Counted from the first letter of the stretch, positions 18,272-27,704 are shown. The stretch: DNA of 64,000 bases from Flavisolibacter tropicus (GCF_001644645.1 NZ_CP011390.1:5473501-5537500); one strand, 5' to 3'. Made by a program: numbers and translations. The notes: a model not told the origin generated them from the letters alone.

Positions 18272-19468
18272 ATGCGAAGTGAGAATACGCTCATTAGAAT
18301 GACAACTGTCCCTATCTCCTTGAAGGTATTGTTGCGACAACAGCTGCATTTTATGAATGACTACTATAATGTATTGGGTGTTTCTTCACCGGAAAAGGAA
18401 CTGGATCAGGTAGCAGCTGCTGAGGGGGTAAGAACTGCGCCCGTGGAGATGACTCGTTCAATTACTCCTTTGAAAGATCTAAAGGCCTTGTGGCAGCTAT
18501 ATAAGCTTTTTAAGAAGGAAAAGCCATTAATCGTTCATACGCATACGCCTAAAGCAGGATTGTTAGGTATGTTGGCCAGCCGGTTGGCAGGGGTGCCTAT
18601 TCGATTGCATACAGTAGCAGGGTTGCCATTAATGGAAACGGAAGGTATCAAAAGAAAAATACTGGAATTGGTGGAGCAATTAACTTATTGGTGTGCACAT
18701 AAGGTTTATCCCAATTCCAAAAATTTAGCACAGTTCATTATTCAGAACCGGTTTTGTGATGTTCAGAAGTTGAAAGTGTTGGGTAACGGAAGTAGTAATG
18801 GGATCAACACAGACTTTTTTATAAAGTCAAACGACATCAGTGATCAGGCCGCAACTATTAGGGAGAAGTTAGGGATTAGCGATTCTGATTTCGTTTTTGT
18901 ATTTATTGGTCGTTTGGTAAAAGATAAAGGTATACAAGAACTGGTTGATGCATTTACTGCTTTACATAAGCGCCATCCACATGCCAAACTGTTATTAGTA
19001 GGGCCCTACGAGCAAGCATTAGATCCTTTGCCTGAGGCTACAGTAACAATGATTCAAAAGCACCCGTCAATTATACAAGTTGATTTCCAACAAGACATCC
19101 GGCCTTATTTGGCAATGAGCTATGTATTGGTTTTCCCTTCTTACCGTGAGGGTTTTCCTAATGTGCCGATGCAAGCTGGGTGCATGGAACTGCCTGCTAT
19201 TGTTACTGATATCAACGGTTGTAACGAGATTATAGAGGATAAAAAGAATGGGCTTATTGTACCAGTTAAAGATTCTCAATCTTTGGAAGTCAGCATGGAA
19301 CGTTTATTGGTAGATAAAGCCTTATATCTCCAATTAAAAGCAAATGCTCGCCCTATGATCACGGAGCGGTTTGATCAAAAGCTTTTGTGGAAAGCTATTT
19401 TAGAAGAATACCAGGAATTACAAGCAGCATATGAAAGTGTATCAAAATTATCTCAAGCGATTGCTTGA
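18272..19468 (+). CDS. Family 4 glycosyltransferase
   Basis: 398 residues from the ATG at 18272 (MRSENTLIRMTTVPISLKVL); the longer frame from 18200 would overlap the GNAT gene by 47 bases and its extension is not family-like. The opening RMTTVPISLKVLLRQQL and the later HTHTPKAGLLGMLASRLAG and GRLVKDKGIQELVDAF are typical of GT4 enzymes of the PglA/WbnH kind that add the second sugar next to a PglC-type initiating enzyme. The E-x7-E motif appears in SYREGFPNVPMQAG, with Gln-Ala where many relatives have Glu-Ala, so the second Glu is replaced. It overlaps the sugar transferase gene by 38 bases. Confidence 0.85.
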   Translation: MRSENTLIRMTTVPISLKVLLRQQLHFMNDYYNVLGVSSPEKELDQVAAAEGVRTAPVEMTRSITPLKDLKALWQLYKLFKKEKPLIVHTHTPKAGLLGMLASRLAGVPIRLHTVAGLPLMETEGIKRKILELVEQLTYWCAHKVYPNSKNLAQFIIQNRFCDVQKLKVLGNGSSNGINTDFFIKSNDISDQAATIREKLGISDSDFVFVFIGRLVKDKGIQELVDAFTALHKRHPHAKLLLVGPYEQALDPLPEATVTMIQKHPSIIQVDFQQDIRPYLAMSYVLVFPSYREGFPNVPMQAGCMELPAIVTDINGCNEIIEDKKNGLIVPVKDSQSLEVSMERLLVDKALYLQLKANARPMITERFDQKLLWKAILEEYQELQAAYESVSKLSQAIA

Positions 19469-20048
19469 CCTAACATGTAGTCTTATTGCCTTTTGTTTTT
19501 TGTTGCCTATTGGTTTAATTGTCACTGTATTACTTTTTGTGGCTAATGATGGCAAACCATTCTTTTTTCAGCGTCGCCCAGGAAAGAAGGGGAGTGTCTT
19601 TTTATTAGTGAAGTTTAAAACCATGAATGATCGAAAAGATGCTAACGGACAATTGTTACCTGATGAACAGCGTTTGACAAGTTTGGGAAAATTTATTCGC
19701 AAAACCTCATTGGATGAGCTACCTCAATTGATCAATGTGATCAAAGGTGACATGAGTTTAGTTGGCCCACGACCATTATTAGTAGAATATTTACCGCTAT
19801 ATACATCATTTCAAAATAGAAGACATGAAGTAAAGCCTGGAATTACTGGCTGGGCGCAAGTAAACGGCCGTAATGCTATTAGTTGGGAAAATAAATTTGA
19901 ACTGGATGTATGGTATGTAGACCACCTTTCTTTGGCATTAGATTTTAAGATACTATTTCTGACCATTAAAAAAGTCTTTAAAACAGAGGGTATTAGTCAG
20001 CAAGGTCATGCTACTATGCCAATCTTTACAGGAGCAAGCCAATCATGA
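19431..20048 (+). CDS. PglC-type undecaprenyl-phosphate phosphoglycosyl transferase
   Basis: A 205-residue monotopic enzyme of the small PglC class: one re-entrant hydrophobic helix at residues 12-35, the KFKTM motif (61-65), the catalytic Asp-Glu dyad (Asp95, Glu96 in SLDELPQL), VGPRPLL and PGITGWAQVNGRN. It transfers a phospho-sugar from a UDP-sugar to undecaprenyl phosphate and so starts the repeat unit. Its small size, the PglE- and PglF-like genes downstream and the ABC flippase point to a bacillosamine-type or related 4-amino sugar as substrate. It overlaps the genes on both sides (38 and 4 bases), indicating tight coupling. Confidence 0.88.
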   Translation: MKVYQNYLKRLLDLTCSLIAFCFLLPIGLIVTVLLFVANDGKPFFFQRRPGKKGSVFLLVKFKTMNDRKDANGQLLPDEQRLTSLGKFIRKTSLDELPQLINVIKGDMSLVGPRPLLVEYLPLYTSFQNRRHEVKPGITGWAQVNGRNAISWENKFELDVWYVDHLSLALDFKILFLTIKKVFKTEGISQQGHATMPIFTGASQS

Positions 20049-21010
20049 ATATTCTGATTACATCTGCTGGCCAACGTGTTTCTCTGGTCAGGGCATTTCA
20101 GAAAGAGCTGAAAACATTATATCCAACTGGTAAAGTGTTTACCACGGATATGTTCCCACATCTTAGTGCAGCATGCAATATTTCTGACAAATATTTCCAG
20201 GTAAATAGAGTTACAGACCCTGGTTATATAGATGAGCTTCTTGTTTTGTGTGTATCACATAAAATAAAGATGGTAGTTCCTACCATCGATACAGAGTTGT
20301 TGGTGTTAGCTAAGAATAGGGAGCGATTTGAAAGGGAAGGCATTCATTTAATTATTTCTTCTGTTTCATTTGTAGAGCAATGCCGCGACAAACGAAAGAT
20401 CAACAGTTTCTTTCTTGACAGGGGTATTGAAATTCCCAAACCTGTTGACAAGAATAGTCCAACATTTCCCTTGTTTATCAAACCATATGATGGGAGTTTG
20501 AGTGCTGATACTTATTTGATACAGGGAGCGGAAGGTTTGCGAGACTACCATTTAAGTAATGAACGATTTCTGTTCATGGAATATATCGACAAGCAGGAAC
20601 ATGATGAGTATACAGTAGATATGTACTTTGGTCGAGATCATCAGGTAAAGTGTATTGTGCCTCGCAAGCGTATATTGATAAGAGCAGGGGAGATCAATAA
20701 AGGCGTTACCTCAAAGAATGCAATTGTTCCTTTTTTAAAAGAGAAGCTTGGGTCAATAGAAGGTGCTGTAGGATGTTTAACGGTGCAAGTTTTTTTGAAT
20801 AAGAATACCGGCCGGATAATTGCTATTGAGATTAATCCGCGCTTTGGAGGTGGATACCCACTTAGCTATAGAGCGGGCGCAAACTATCCACTTTGGCTAA
20901 TACAAGAATATTTTAATAATCAAGTTATCAACTATACTGAAGAATGGGAAGATAGTATGCTCATGCTTCGTTATGATGATGAAATAATTGTTCATGCAGC
21001 TGGAAATTAA
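20045..21010 (+). CDS. ATP-grasp ligase (carbamoyl-phosphate-synthase-like)
   Basis: A 321-residue soluble protein. N-terminal pre-ATP-grasp domain (MNILITSAGQRVSLVRAF). The ATP-grasp core has LFIKPYDGSLS (about 142-152) for the phosphate loop, FMEYIDKQEHDEYTVDMYF, and the Mg-binding IEINPRFGGGYPLSYRAG (about 260-277). ATP-grasp enzymes couple a carboxylate to an amine or thiol through an acyl phosphate. Its start overlaps the PglC-like stop (ATGA) and its end overlaps the HAD gene, so it probably acts on the same sugar intermediate. I suggest it ligates an acid to the 4-amino group made by the aminotransferase at 21748; that is inference. Confidence 0.8.
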   Translation: MNILITSAGQRVSLVRAFQKELKTLYPTGKVFTTDMFPHLSAACNISDKYFQVNRVTDPGYIDELLVLCVSHKIKMVVPTIDTELLVLAKNRERFEREGIHLIISSVSFVEQCRDKRKINSFFLDRGIEIPKPVDKNSPTFPLFIKPYDGSLSADTYLIQGAEGLRDYHLSNERFLFMEYIDKQEHDEYTVDMYFGRDHQVKCIVPRKRILIRAGEINKGVTSKNAIVPFLKEKLGSIEGAVGCLTVQVFLNKNTGRIIAIEINPRFGGGYPLSYRAGANYPLWLIQEYFNNQVINYTEEWEDSMLMLRYDDEIIVHAAGN

Positions 21011-21683
21011 CACGAATAGCTTTTTTGTATTTGATCTTGATGATACACTTTTTCAAGAGATAGACTACTTGAAGTCTGCATACAGGCATATTGCAAACCT
21101 TCTGCAACCTAGAATTTGTTGTGATCTGTATGAGGAAATGTTTGCGCGGTATAAGAAGAAGGAGAATGTTTTTTTATGGATTATAAGCCAATATGGCCGG
21201 TTTATGCGCGATGTTGATATAAGTTGGTTTTTAAGAGAGTATCGGGAGCATCAACCAGAAATTAAGTTGAAGCCTGGCGCAGATTCTCTCTTGCAATCGT
21301 TGAGAGAATTAATGATACCGATGGGTGTGGTAACTGACGGTAGGAGTATTACACAGCGTAATAAACTACAAGCGTTAGGTATTGAGACCTTTTTTGAAGA
21401 TATTATTATTTCTGAGGAGTTTGGTTCTGAAAAGCCGGATGCTCGCAACTTTCAATATTTTGAAAATAAGTATCCTAATAAAGAATTCATTTTTATTGGC
21501 GACAATCCTACAAAAGATTTTATTGTTCCACAGCAATTAGGTTGGACAACTATTTGCATAAAAAATTGTGGATACAATATTCATAATCAGGACTTCAGCA
21601 TTTGTCCAAAGCCTAATTACATAGTTTCCTCCTTGCAAGAGATTGAATTGCTTTTGCCTTCTACGATGAATATTGCCTGCTAA
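20994..21683 (+). CDS. HAD superfamily phosphatase
   Basis: A 229-residue enzyme. Motif I is FVFDLDDTLF with nucleophile Asp14 and acid Asp16, motif II is in GVVTDGRS, and motifs III/IV are the Lys in SEKPDARNF and IGDNPTKDF. The cap domain is helical and C1-type, as in phosphoglycolate phosphatase-like or nucleotidase-like HADs. The ATG at 20994 is preferred to the TTG at 20988. It overlaps the ATP-grasp gene by 17 bases. In this setting it may remove phosphate from a sugar or an acyl intermediate; the true substrate is unknown. Confidence 0.8.
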   Translation: MQLEINTNSFFVFDLDDTLFQEIDYLKSAYRHIANLLQPRICCDLYEEMFARYKKKENVFLWIISQYGRFMRDVDISWFLREYREHQPEIKLKPGADSLLQSLRELMIPMGVVTDGRSITQRNKLQALGIETFFEDIIISEEFGSEKPDARNFQYFENKYPNKEFIFIGDNPTKDFIVPQQLGWTTICIKNCGYNIHNQDFSICPKPNYIVSSLQEIELLLPSTMNIAC

Positions 21684-21747
21684 AATTGCCTGTACTATAG
21701 GGCAAATGAATAAATAATTACTTACTGATCTTAATAAAATTGGATTT

Positions 21748-22902
21748 ATGAAACCCAAGATCTGGCTTTCTTCCCCACATATGGGCGATAAAGAATTGTG
21801 TTATGTAAAAGATGCTTTTTCCTCTAATTGGATTGCTCCATTAGGGCCAAACGTGGATGGTTTTGAACAAGACCTTCAATTGTTCCTGGGCGAAGATGTG
21901 CATGTAGCTGCTTTAAGTTCAGGGACAGCTGCTTTACATTTGGCGCTAATCATATTAGGCGTAAAAGCGGGCGACGAAGTCATTTGCCAGTCAATGACCT
22001 TTTCTGCTTCGGCTAACCCAATCGTTTACCAAGGCGCAACACCCGTATTTGTTGACAGTGAAGCACAAACGTGGAATATGTCACCCGAATTTTTAGAGGT
22101 GGCCATCAAGGAGCGTATAGCACTGGGAAAAAAGCCCAAAGCCATAGTTGTTGTGCATTTATATGGAATGCCAGCACAAATGGATAAGATTATGAGTATT
22201 GCGAGGAAGTATGAAATACCGGTTGTGGAAGATGCGGCTGAAGCGTTAGGCTCAGAGTTTAAGGGACAATCTTTAGGTACATTTGGCGATATCGGTATTT
22301 TCTCTTTCAATGGAAATAAGATCATCACCACATCAGGTGGTGGAGCACTAGTGTCTGCCAACGAGGAATACATTAAAAAAGCCCGGTTCCTATCTACGCA
22401 AGCGCAGGATCCCGCACCTCATTATCAGCATTCTCAGATTGGCTATAACTATCGTATGAGTAATATATGTGCTGGTATTGGCCGTGGGCAGATGGAAGTA
22501 TTGAAACAACGTATCTGGCAACGTAGAAGTAATTACCAGTTTTATAGAAATGCGTTTGCTGGCATTCCCTATATAAAGTTTTTGGAAGAGCCTAATTCAG
22601 CGTATTATTCAAACAGATGGTTAACTGCAATTACAATAGAGGGTGCATCTGCGACGCGCGAAGATGTTCGTATGTGCTTAGCAGGTAGTAACATTGACTG
22701 TCGCCCTTTGTGGAAACCTTTACACTTACAGCCCGTTTTTGAGCAAACACCTTATTATGGAAATGATTGCAGTGAACGCTTATTTGAAAAGGGTTTGTGT
22801 TTACCATCAGGTTCAAATTTAACTGAAGATGAGTTAAATAGAGTTGTGGCACAGATTTATCAGGCAATTGAAGTTCCCAATGCAATAGGTGCATTGATTT
22901 AA
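21748..22902 (+). CDS. pglE: PglE-like UDP-4-keto-6-deoxy-HexNAc aminotransferase (DegT/DnrJ/EryC1/StrS family)
   Basis: A 384-residue PLP enzyme. The opening WLSSPHMGDKELCYVKDAF and the segments GYNYRMSNICAGIG, RPLWKPLHLQPVF and KGLCLPSG match Campylobacter PglE closely. The PLP lysine is Lys191 (FNGNKIITTSGGG) and the cofactor-binding Asp is Asp162 (VEDAAEA). PglE transfers an amino group from glutamate to the 4-keto sugar produced by PglF, giving UDP-4-amino-4,6-dideoxy-GlcNAc. The partner dehydratase is the next gene. No PglD-like left-handed-helix acetyltransferase lies nearby, which is unusual for a bacillosamine pathway. Confidence 0.85.
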   Translation: MKPKIWLSSPHMGDKELCYVKDAFSSNWIAPLGPNVDGFEQDLQLFLGEDVHVAALSSGTAALHLALIILGVKAGDEVICQSMTFSASANPIVYQGATPVFVDSEAQTWNMSPEFLEVAIKERIALGKKPKAIVVVHLYGMPAQMDKIMSIARKYEIPVVEDAAEALGSEFKGQSLGTFGDIGIFSFNGNKIITTSGGGALVSANEEYIKKARFLSTQAQDPAPHYQHSQIGYNYRMSNICAGIGRGQMEVLKQRIWQRRSNYQFYRNAFAGIPYIKFLEEPNSAYYSNRWLTAITIEGASATREDVRMCLAGSNIDCRPLWKPLHLQPVFEQTPYYGNDCSERLFEKGLCLPSGSNLTEDELNRVVAQIYQAIEVPNAIGALI

Positions 22903-23033
22903 GAATTATACGTTATCCATTTTCCTCTAAAACCAAAATCAGTTTATCGTCTATTGAAATTACATTTTTGATATTTCCACATCCTATTAATGCCAATGGC
23001 CGTTTACCCTATTAATCTCACAACCCTAAGGCC

Positions 23034-25091
23034 ATGGAAAGATTATTGTTAAGTTCGAGAGCGGTACCCCGGTGGGTGATCTTGTTGCTAGACCTATTTA
23101 TTAACACATCCTCATTTGCTCTTGCTTATTTTATAGTAAAGCATTTCGAGTTCTCTGAAATTTTACGAGGACATTTTTTGATCTATACTGGAATCTACTG
23201 TGCAACAGTAGGATCAGTTTTTTATGCTATGCGTATTCATACCTGCCTGATTCGTTATTCTAACGTAACAGATATGCTGCGCATTTTTTTCTCTGTTTTG
23301 ATTTCCAGTTTAATTTATCCGGTAGTAATTAAAGTAACGATTGCCGATCATTTAAGTATTCATTCTTTGGATATCGGAGCGGTACTTCTTGTCAACTTCT
23401 TTATTGCCTCTTCTTTGTTGATCATGCTACGTACTGCCATAAAAGAAGTATTTTTTTATGTGAGACGGATGACTGCTAAACAGTCAAGAGAAAACGTATT
23501 GATCTTTGGTTCTGGTACCCAGGCAATATTACTAAAGCAGGCTATCGAATCCAGTCATAACAATCAGTTTTCTATAGCCGGATTTATAGACACGCGTTTT
23601 GGTATCATCAATACTTATATACAACAAAAAAGAGTATTTGGCCTTAAGGATCTGATGGTATTGCATACAAAGAAGAATGTAACCAAGTTAATTGTGATGA
23701 ACGAGCAATTAACTTGTGGTGATAAAAAACTAGTAATTGATAAATGTTTGCAACTAGGTATTAAGGTTTTGACTGTTCCACCTTCTGAGCAGTGGTTGTC
23801 AGGTAAGCGTATTGCTTCAGAGCAAATCAAAGAATTGAAGATTGAAGATCTGCTGCAACGCGAACCCATAGTCATCGATAACCAGAAAATTAGCCAAGAT
23901 CTGAAGGGGAAGCGTATACTGATTACGGGTGCTGCTGGCAGTATTGGTTCTGAAATTGTTCGGCAGGTACTTACCTATAAACCTGAAATGGTTATTCTTT
24001 GTGATCAGGCGGAATCAGCTATGCACGAGATACAGCTAGAGGTAGAGGAAAAATTTCCTGGCGTACAGATCAAGACCTTTATTGGTAGTATCAGAGACTA
24101 TAACCGAATTGAGCTTCCGTTCAAAAAATATCATCCTCAAGTTGTATTTCACGCCGCCGCTTATAAGCATGTGCCTATGATGGAGCATCATCCATCAGAA
24201 GCTATATTGACCAATATAATGGGAACAAAGAATGTGGCGGATTTAGCTGTATTATACCGGGCAGAGAAGTTTGTGATGGTTTCTACGGATAAAGCCGTGA
24301 ATCCAACAAATATTATGGGTGCAACTAAGCGTATTGCAGAAATGTATGTTCAATCATTAAGCAATGCTTTAGAGGGAGAGTTTGAAAATGAGCTTCATAA
24401 AATTGTAAATGCGTTAAGCAGAAACACGACTTCCTTAAAGCCAAGTGTTAAAACAAAATTTATTACAACTCGCTTTGGAAATGTGCTTGGCTCTAATGGT
24501 TCTGTAGTGCCTCGTTTCAGTGATCAGATTAAAAAGGGTGGACCTGTTACAGTAACAGATCCTGAAATCACTCGCTTTTTTATGACAATACCTGAGGCTG
24601 TGCAACTGGTGTTAGAAGCAGGTACCATGGGAAAAGGTGGAGAGATTTACATTTTTGATATGGGCAAGCCTGTAAAGGTTGTTGATTTAGCACGCAAGAT
24701 GATCCAATTGAATGGCTTTGTTCCAGATGACGATATCAAAATCGTATTTACAGGATTACGACCAGGTGAGAAGTTATATGAAGAGTTATTAAACAAAGAG
24801 GAAGTGACCCTGCCAACTCACCATGAAAAGATTAAGATCGCAAAAGTAATTCCCTGCTCTTGGCAAGTACGTTCAAAAATTGAGGAGTTGATCAATATGT
24901 GTTTCCAGGAAGAGAATGAAAGCTTAGTTAGGACGATGAAAGATTTAGTGCCAGAATTTATAAGTAAAAACTCTAGGTACGAGAAGCTTGATAAGCCTAA
25001 TGCAGATCTATTGCCTTCTGTTATCAAACGCGAAGGAAAAGTTACACTAGTGAAAATAAGTCCAGAAGGATTACCCAAGACACAGCCCTAA
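23034..25091 (+). CDS. pglF: PglF/CapD-like membrane UDP-GlcNAc 4,6-dehydratase
   Basis: A 685-residue protein: four transmembrane helices (residues 10-125), a linking Rossmann domain (about 150-270) and a C-terminal SDR dehydratase with ITGAAGSIGSE (about 297-307), AAYKHVPMMEHHP and the catalytic region VSTDKAVNPTNIMGATKR (about 415-432), where Thr-Asp-Lys replaces the Tyr of ordinary SDRs. It makes UDP-4-keto-6-deoxy-GlcNAc, the substrate of the aminotransferase upstream. Unusual: about 30 extra residues separate AEMYVQSLS from TKFITTRFGNVLG, a junction that is short in Campylobacter PglF. The upstream gap is 131 bases, so the gene may also have its own promoter. Confidence 0.88.
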   Translation: MERLLLSSRAVPRWVILLLDLFINTSSFALAYFIVKHFEFSEILRGHFLIYTGIYCATVGSVFYAMRIHTCLIRYSNVTDMLRIFFSVLISSLIYPVVIKVTIADHLSIHSLDIGAVLLVNFFIASSLLIMLRTAIKEVFFYVRRMTAKQSRENVLIFGSGTQAILLKQAIESSHNNQFSIAGFIDTRFGIINTYIQQKRVFGLKDLMVLHTKKNVTKLIVMNEQLTCGDKKLVIDKCLQLGIKVLTVPPSEQWLSGKRIASEQIKELKIEDLLQREPIVIDNQKISQDLKGKRILITGAAGSIGSEIVRQVLTYKPEMVILCDQAESAMHEIQLEVEEKFPGVQIKTFIGSIRDYNRIELPFKKYHPQVVFHAAAYKHVPMMEHHPSEAILTNIMGTKNVADLAVLYRAEKFVMVSTDKAVNPTNIMGATKRIAEMYVQSLSNALEGEFENELHKIVNALSRNTTSLKPSVKTKFITTRFGNVLGSNGSVVPRFSDQIKKGGPVTVTDPEITRFFMTIPEAVQLVLEAGTMGKGGEIYIFDMGKPVKVVDLARKMIQLNGFVPDDDIKIVFTGLRPGEKLYEELLNKEEVTLPTHHEKIKIAKVIPCSWQVRSKIEELINMCFQEENESLVRTMKDLVPEFISKNSRYEKLDKPNADLLPSVIKREGKVTLVKISPEGLPKTQP

Positions 25092-25102
25092 ACCATACGC
25101 TG

Positions 25103-26182
25103 ATGAAAACGTTACTGGAGTGTGAAATGGATTATGTAGCTAATCCACACTTGATGCAGATCTATTCCGGTTTTTTTGAATTGCAGAAAAAAGGAATTAT
25201 CAAATTGAAAGTAAGGCCCACAGGAAAATCAACCACTGGGCCACATATACTGATCGTTAAAGTAAACAATAAGTATAAAGTGGCTTATGATGCATTGGAT
25301 GGCTTCTCTTGGATAGTTGGTGGCAAAGAAGAGAACTTATCCTATTTCCAAAAAAGTTTTGATGTAGACTTTTATTTTAAAAGAAGCTTTCATCAACTAT
25401 TACATCAATATAAGCCAGCAAACTGCCAGGTTCTCCCATTAGGACTTAATTATAATATTTATCCCAGTTGTAATATGCTTGCCTTTAATCCTTCATTTGG
25501 GGATAAAGTGAAGTATGTTATGAAGTCTAATAAACTGCTTAGAAAACTTGCAAAAAAGAATTTTTTCTATTCACAGGACTTTGAATATTTCCCAACAAAA
25601 CATGCTGTTGATCGTATCCTGTTTCTGACCAGGGTGTGGGATCCTGCAGAAGCACGATGGGAGGGATCACGTTCGCATCGCGAAATGGTGAATCAAACAA
25701 GGGTAGAATGTATTCGGTTGTGTCGAAAAGAGTTCGGTGAGCGTTTTACGGGAGGCTTGATTGCAGATGCTTATAGTGAAAAATATTATAGTGATTTGAT
25801 CATGCCGGGCGAGTATACTAGTAAAAGGCGATTCTTGCAGGCAGTGAGAGAACACTCCATTTGTATTGCAACCACAGGACTGCATGACTCTATAGGTTGG
25901 AAGTTTGGTGAATACGTAGCCGCTTCAAGGGCAATTGTATCTGAGCCACTACAATATGAATTGCCAGGTGAATTTGGGAAAGATCAAAATTACCTGGAGT
26001 TTCAAACTCCCAGTCAGTTAATTGAACAAATTTATACGCTCCTAAATAATAAGGAGAAGATACTTAAAATGATGAATGCTAATAAGGATTACTATGACAA
26101 TTTTGTTAAACCAGAAAAGCTGGTTTTGAATACATTATTTCAGGTGATAAATCATAGTGATAAGAAGACAAACCTAGCCTAG
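25103..26182 (+). CDS. Putative glycosyltransferase (GT-B-like)
   Basis: A 359-residue soluble protein starting 11 bases after the dehydratase gene. There is no textbook GT4 N-terminus, but the C-terminal part (SICIATTGLHDSIGWKFGEY, then AASRAIVSEPL and ELPGEF) resembles the donor-binding end of GT-B enzymes and exostosin-like transferases. DRILFLTRVWDPAE in the middle looks like the strand that begins the second Rossmann domain. I consider it a transferase of the same glycan; family assignment is uncertain. Confidence 0.6.
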   Translation: MKTLLECEMDYVANPHLMQIYSGFFELQKKGIIKLKVRPTGKSTTGPHILIVKVNNKYKVAYDALDGFSWIVGGKEENLSYFQKSFDVDFYFKRSFHQLLHQYKPANCQVLPLGLNYNIYPSCNMLAFNPSFGDKVKYVMKSNKLLRKLAKKNFFYSQDFEYFPTKHAVDRILFLTRVWDPAEARWEGSRSHREMVNQTRVECIRLCRKEFGERFTGGLIADAYSEKYYSDLIMPGEYTSKRRFLQAVREHSICIATTGLHDSIGWKFGEYVAASRAIVSEPLQYELPGEFGKDQNYLEFQTPSQLIEQIYTLLNNKEKILKMMNANKDYYDNFVKPEKLVLNTLFQVINHSDKKTNLA

Positions 26183-26471
26183 CATTTTGAGTGAATCTGA
26201 TCAAACCTCTAATCCTCAGATTGTAATGCCTAGAAAGGTATTGTTTTAAAAATTAATCTACTATCTGTTGTAGTTCTTTTGAAAGATGTATCAGCGCCAT
26301 AAAATAAAAAGTTGTTTAGAGCCTTACTTCTTCGTGCAAGGAAACTAAGCTCATTTTATTTAAAGTTATGGTGACGCTTTAGTAAATAACAATGATTCAT
26401 AAAGTTTAAAATATGCATAATGTTCCGCTTCCAGAATATTATACATATGGACAAAGAATAAACCAATAGGA

Positions 26472-27470
26472 ATGAACCAAGTAAAGATGATGACCAGTAA
26501 TCTCCCGAAAGTTTCTGTATTAATGCCCACATTGAACTATGCCCGCTTTTTACCTGAGGCCATTGAAAGTGTGTTAAATCAAACGTTTCATGATTTTGAA
26601 TTGATCATAGTTGATAATGGCTCAACGGATGAAACGGATGAAGTAGTAAGTCGCTACTTAAGTGATAAGCGGCTGCGCTATTTTAAAAATTATGAAAAAG
26701 GAATGGCTGGTAATTGGAACAAGTGCCTTGAGTTTTCTAAGGGAACTTACCTGAAGTTTCTGTGTGCTGATGATAAGTTTCACCCTCAGTTATTAGAGAA
26801 GTTTGTTTCCATTATGGAAGCTAACCCCCATGTTTCTTTAGTAACATCTTATAGAGAGAATTTTGGAAGAGCGGCCACTACAACAGACGCACGCACGCTA
26901 GAAGCTTGGAAAGCCCGCAAGCATTTATTGGATGGCAAAAGAGCCATCCATGATACACTTCATACTTTTAATTGGATAGGGGAACCTACCGCAGTCATGT
27001 TCCGCCGCTCTAACCTTAAGCTGGGGTATTTCAGAAAAGACCTGGTATGGCTATGTGATTGGGAGATGTGGTTGCGACACCTGACGGTAGGCGATTGTTA
27101 TTTAATTCCAGAAGTGCTTTCTTATATACGCAAGCATCCCGGTTCTGGAACAGAATCCTTGACAAAAAAGGGATATGCCAATTATTTTGAGGATTATGAC
27201 TTTTATAAATCATTAGCGTATAATAATGGAGATGATTATGCTATTTCAAGAACAGAAATGCAAGCTTTACTAAAGCACCGCGCTCGCAATTGTGCAAAAG
27301 CCATGTTGAAAAGCTTAGGCAAACTAAATCAGAAAACATTTAGAGAGGTGTTTGTTAAAGGCTTCAAGATTGCCTATTCAGAGCGAGTAATAGCAGATAC
27401 TTTGTTTCAGGTAAGTCTCAATTCACTAAAAAAGAAAAAAAGAAATAGAGCAGACAAAATAGCAGCTTAA
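26472..27470 (+). CDS. Family 2 glycosyltransferase
   Basis: A 332-residue GT-A enzyme with VSVLMPTLNYARFLPEAIES, the nucleotide site DNGSTDETDE (about 48-57) and the metal motif in KFLCADDKFHPQ (about 95-106), where Ala-Asp-Asp replaces the usual DxDD. WLCDWEMWLRH further on is the usual acceptor-site ED-like block. An AGGA four bases before the ATG at 26472 is one of the few clear Shine-Dalgarno-like sequences here. A gap of 289 bases precedes it, so it may be separately transcribed. It is the last rightward gene of the locus and is followed by strong terminators. Confidence 0.85.
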   Translation: MNQVKMMTSNLPKVSVLMPTLNYARFLPEAIESVLNQTFHDFELIIVDNGSTDETDEVVSRYLSDKRLRYFKNYEKGMAGNWNKCLEFSKGTYLKFLCADDKFHPQLLEKFVSIMEANPHVSLVTSYRENFGRAATTTDARTLEAWKARKHLLDGKRAIHDTLHTFNWIGEPTAVMFRRSNLKLGYFRKDLVWLCDWEMWLRHLTVGDCYLIPEVLSYIRKHPGSGTESLTKKGYANYFEDYDFYKSLAYNNGDDYAISRTEMQALLKHRARNCAKAMLKSLGKLNQKTFREVFVKGFKIAYSERVIADTLFQVSLNSLKKKKRNRADKIAA

Positions 27471-27503
27471 AGTTGAGGACGGGGAGTGGAAACTTTCTAG
27501 ATT

Positions 27504-27555
27504 AAAGGTCATCACCTATAACTTAAACTCAAGTTATAGGTGATGACCTTTTTTG
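27504..27555 (+). terminator. Strong terminator at the end of the polysaccharide locus
   Basis: A perfect 18-bp-plus stem: AAGGTCATCACCTATAACTT (ending 27524) pairs with the complement at 27531-27550 across a 6-base loop, then TTTTTTG. It begins about 34 bases after the last glycosyltransferase stop and has the stem-plus-T-run form of an intrinsic terminator. Confidence 0.92.
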
Positions 27556-27625
27556 TTGGCTATACTTTTGGTTTAGCTTAGTTAAGCTTGAATACGCTTT
27601 TTCAGAACACCTGATGTTTACTATA

Positions 27626-27676
27626 TAATAGAATAAAGAAGTGCAGCTGAACGAGCTGCACTTCTTTATTCTATTA
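27626..27676. terminator. Bidirectional terminator between convergent genes
   Basis: A perfect 23-bp stem (27626-27648 with 27654-27676) closes a 5-base loop GAACG. The stem ends are A/T-rich on both sides, so it can serve transcripts from both strands. It sits 28 bases from the end of the leftward epimerase gene and backs up the terminator at 27504. Confidence 0.9.
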
Positions 27677-27704
27677 ATCGTTATTAGTTAGTTACTTTTA
27701 ACTG

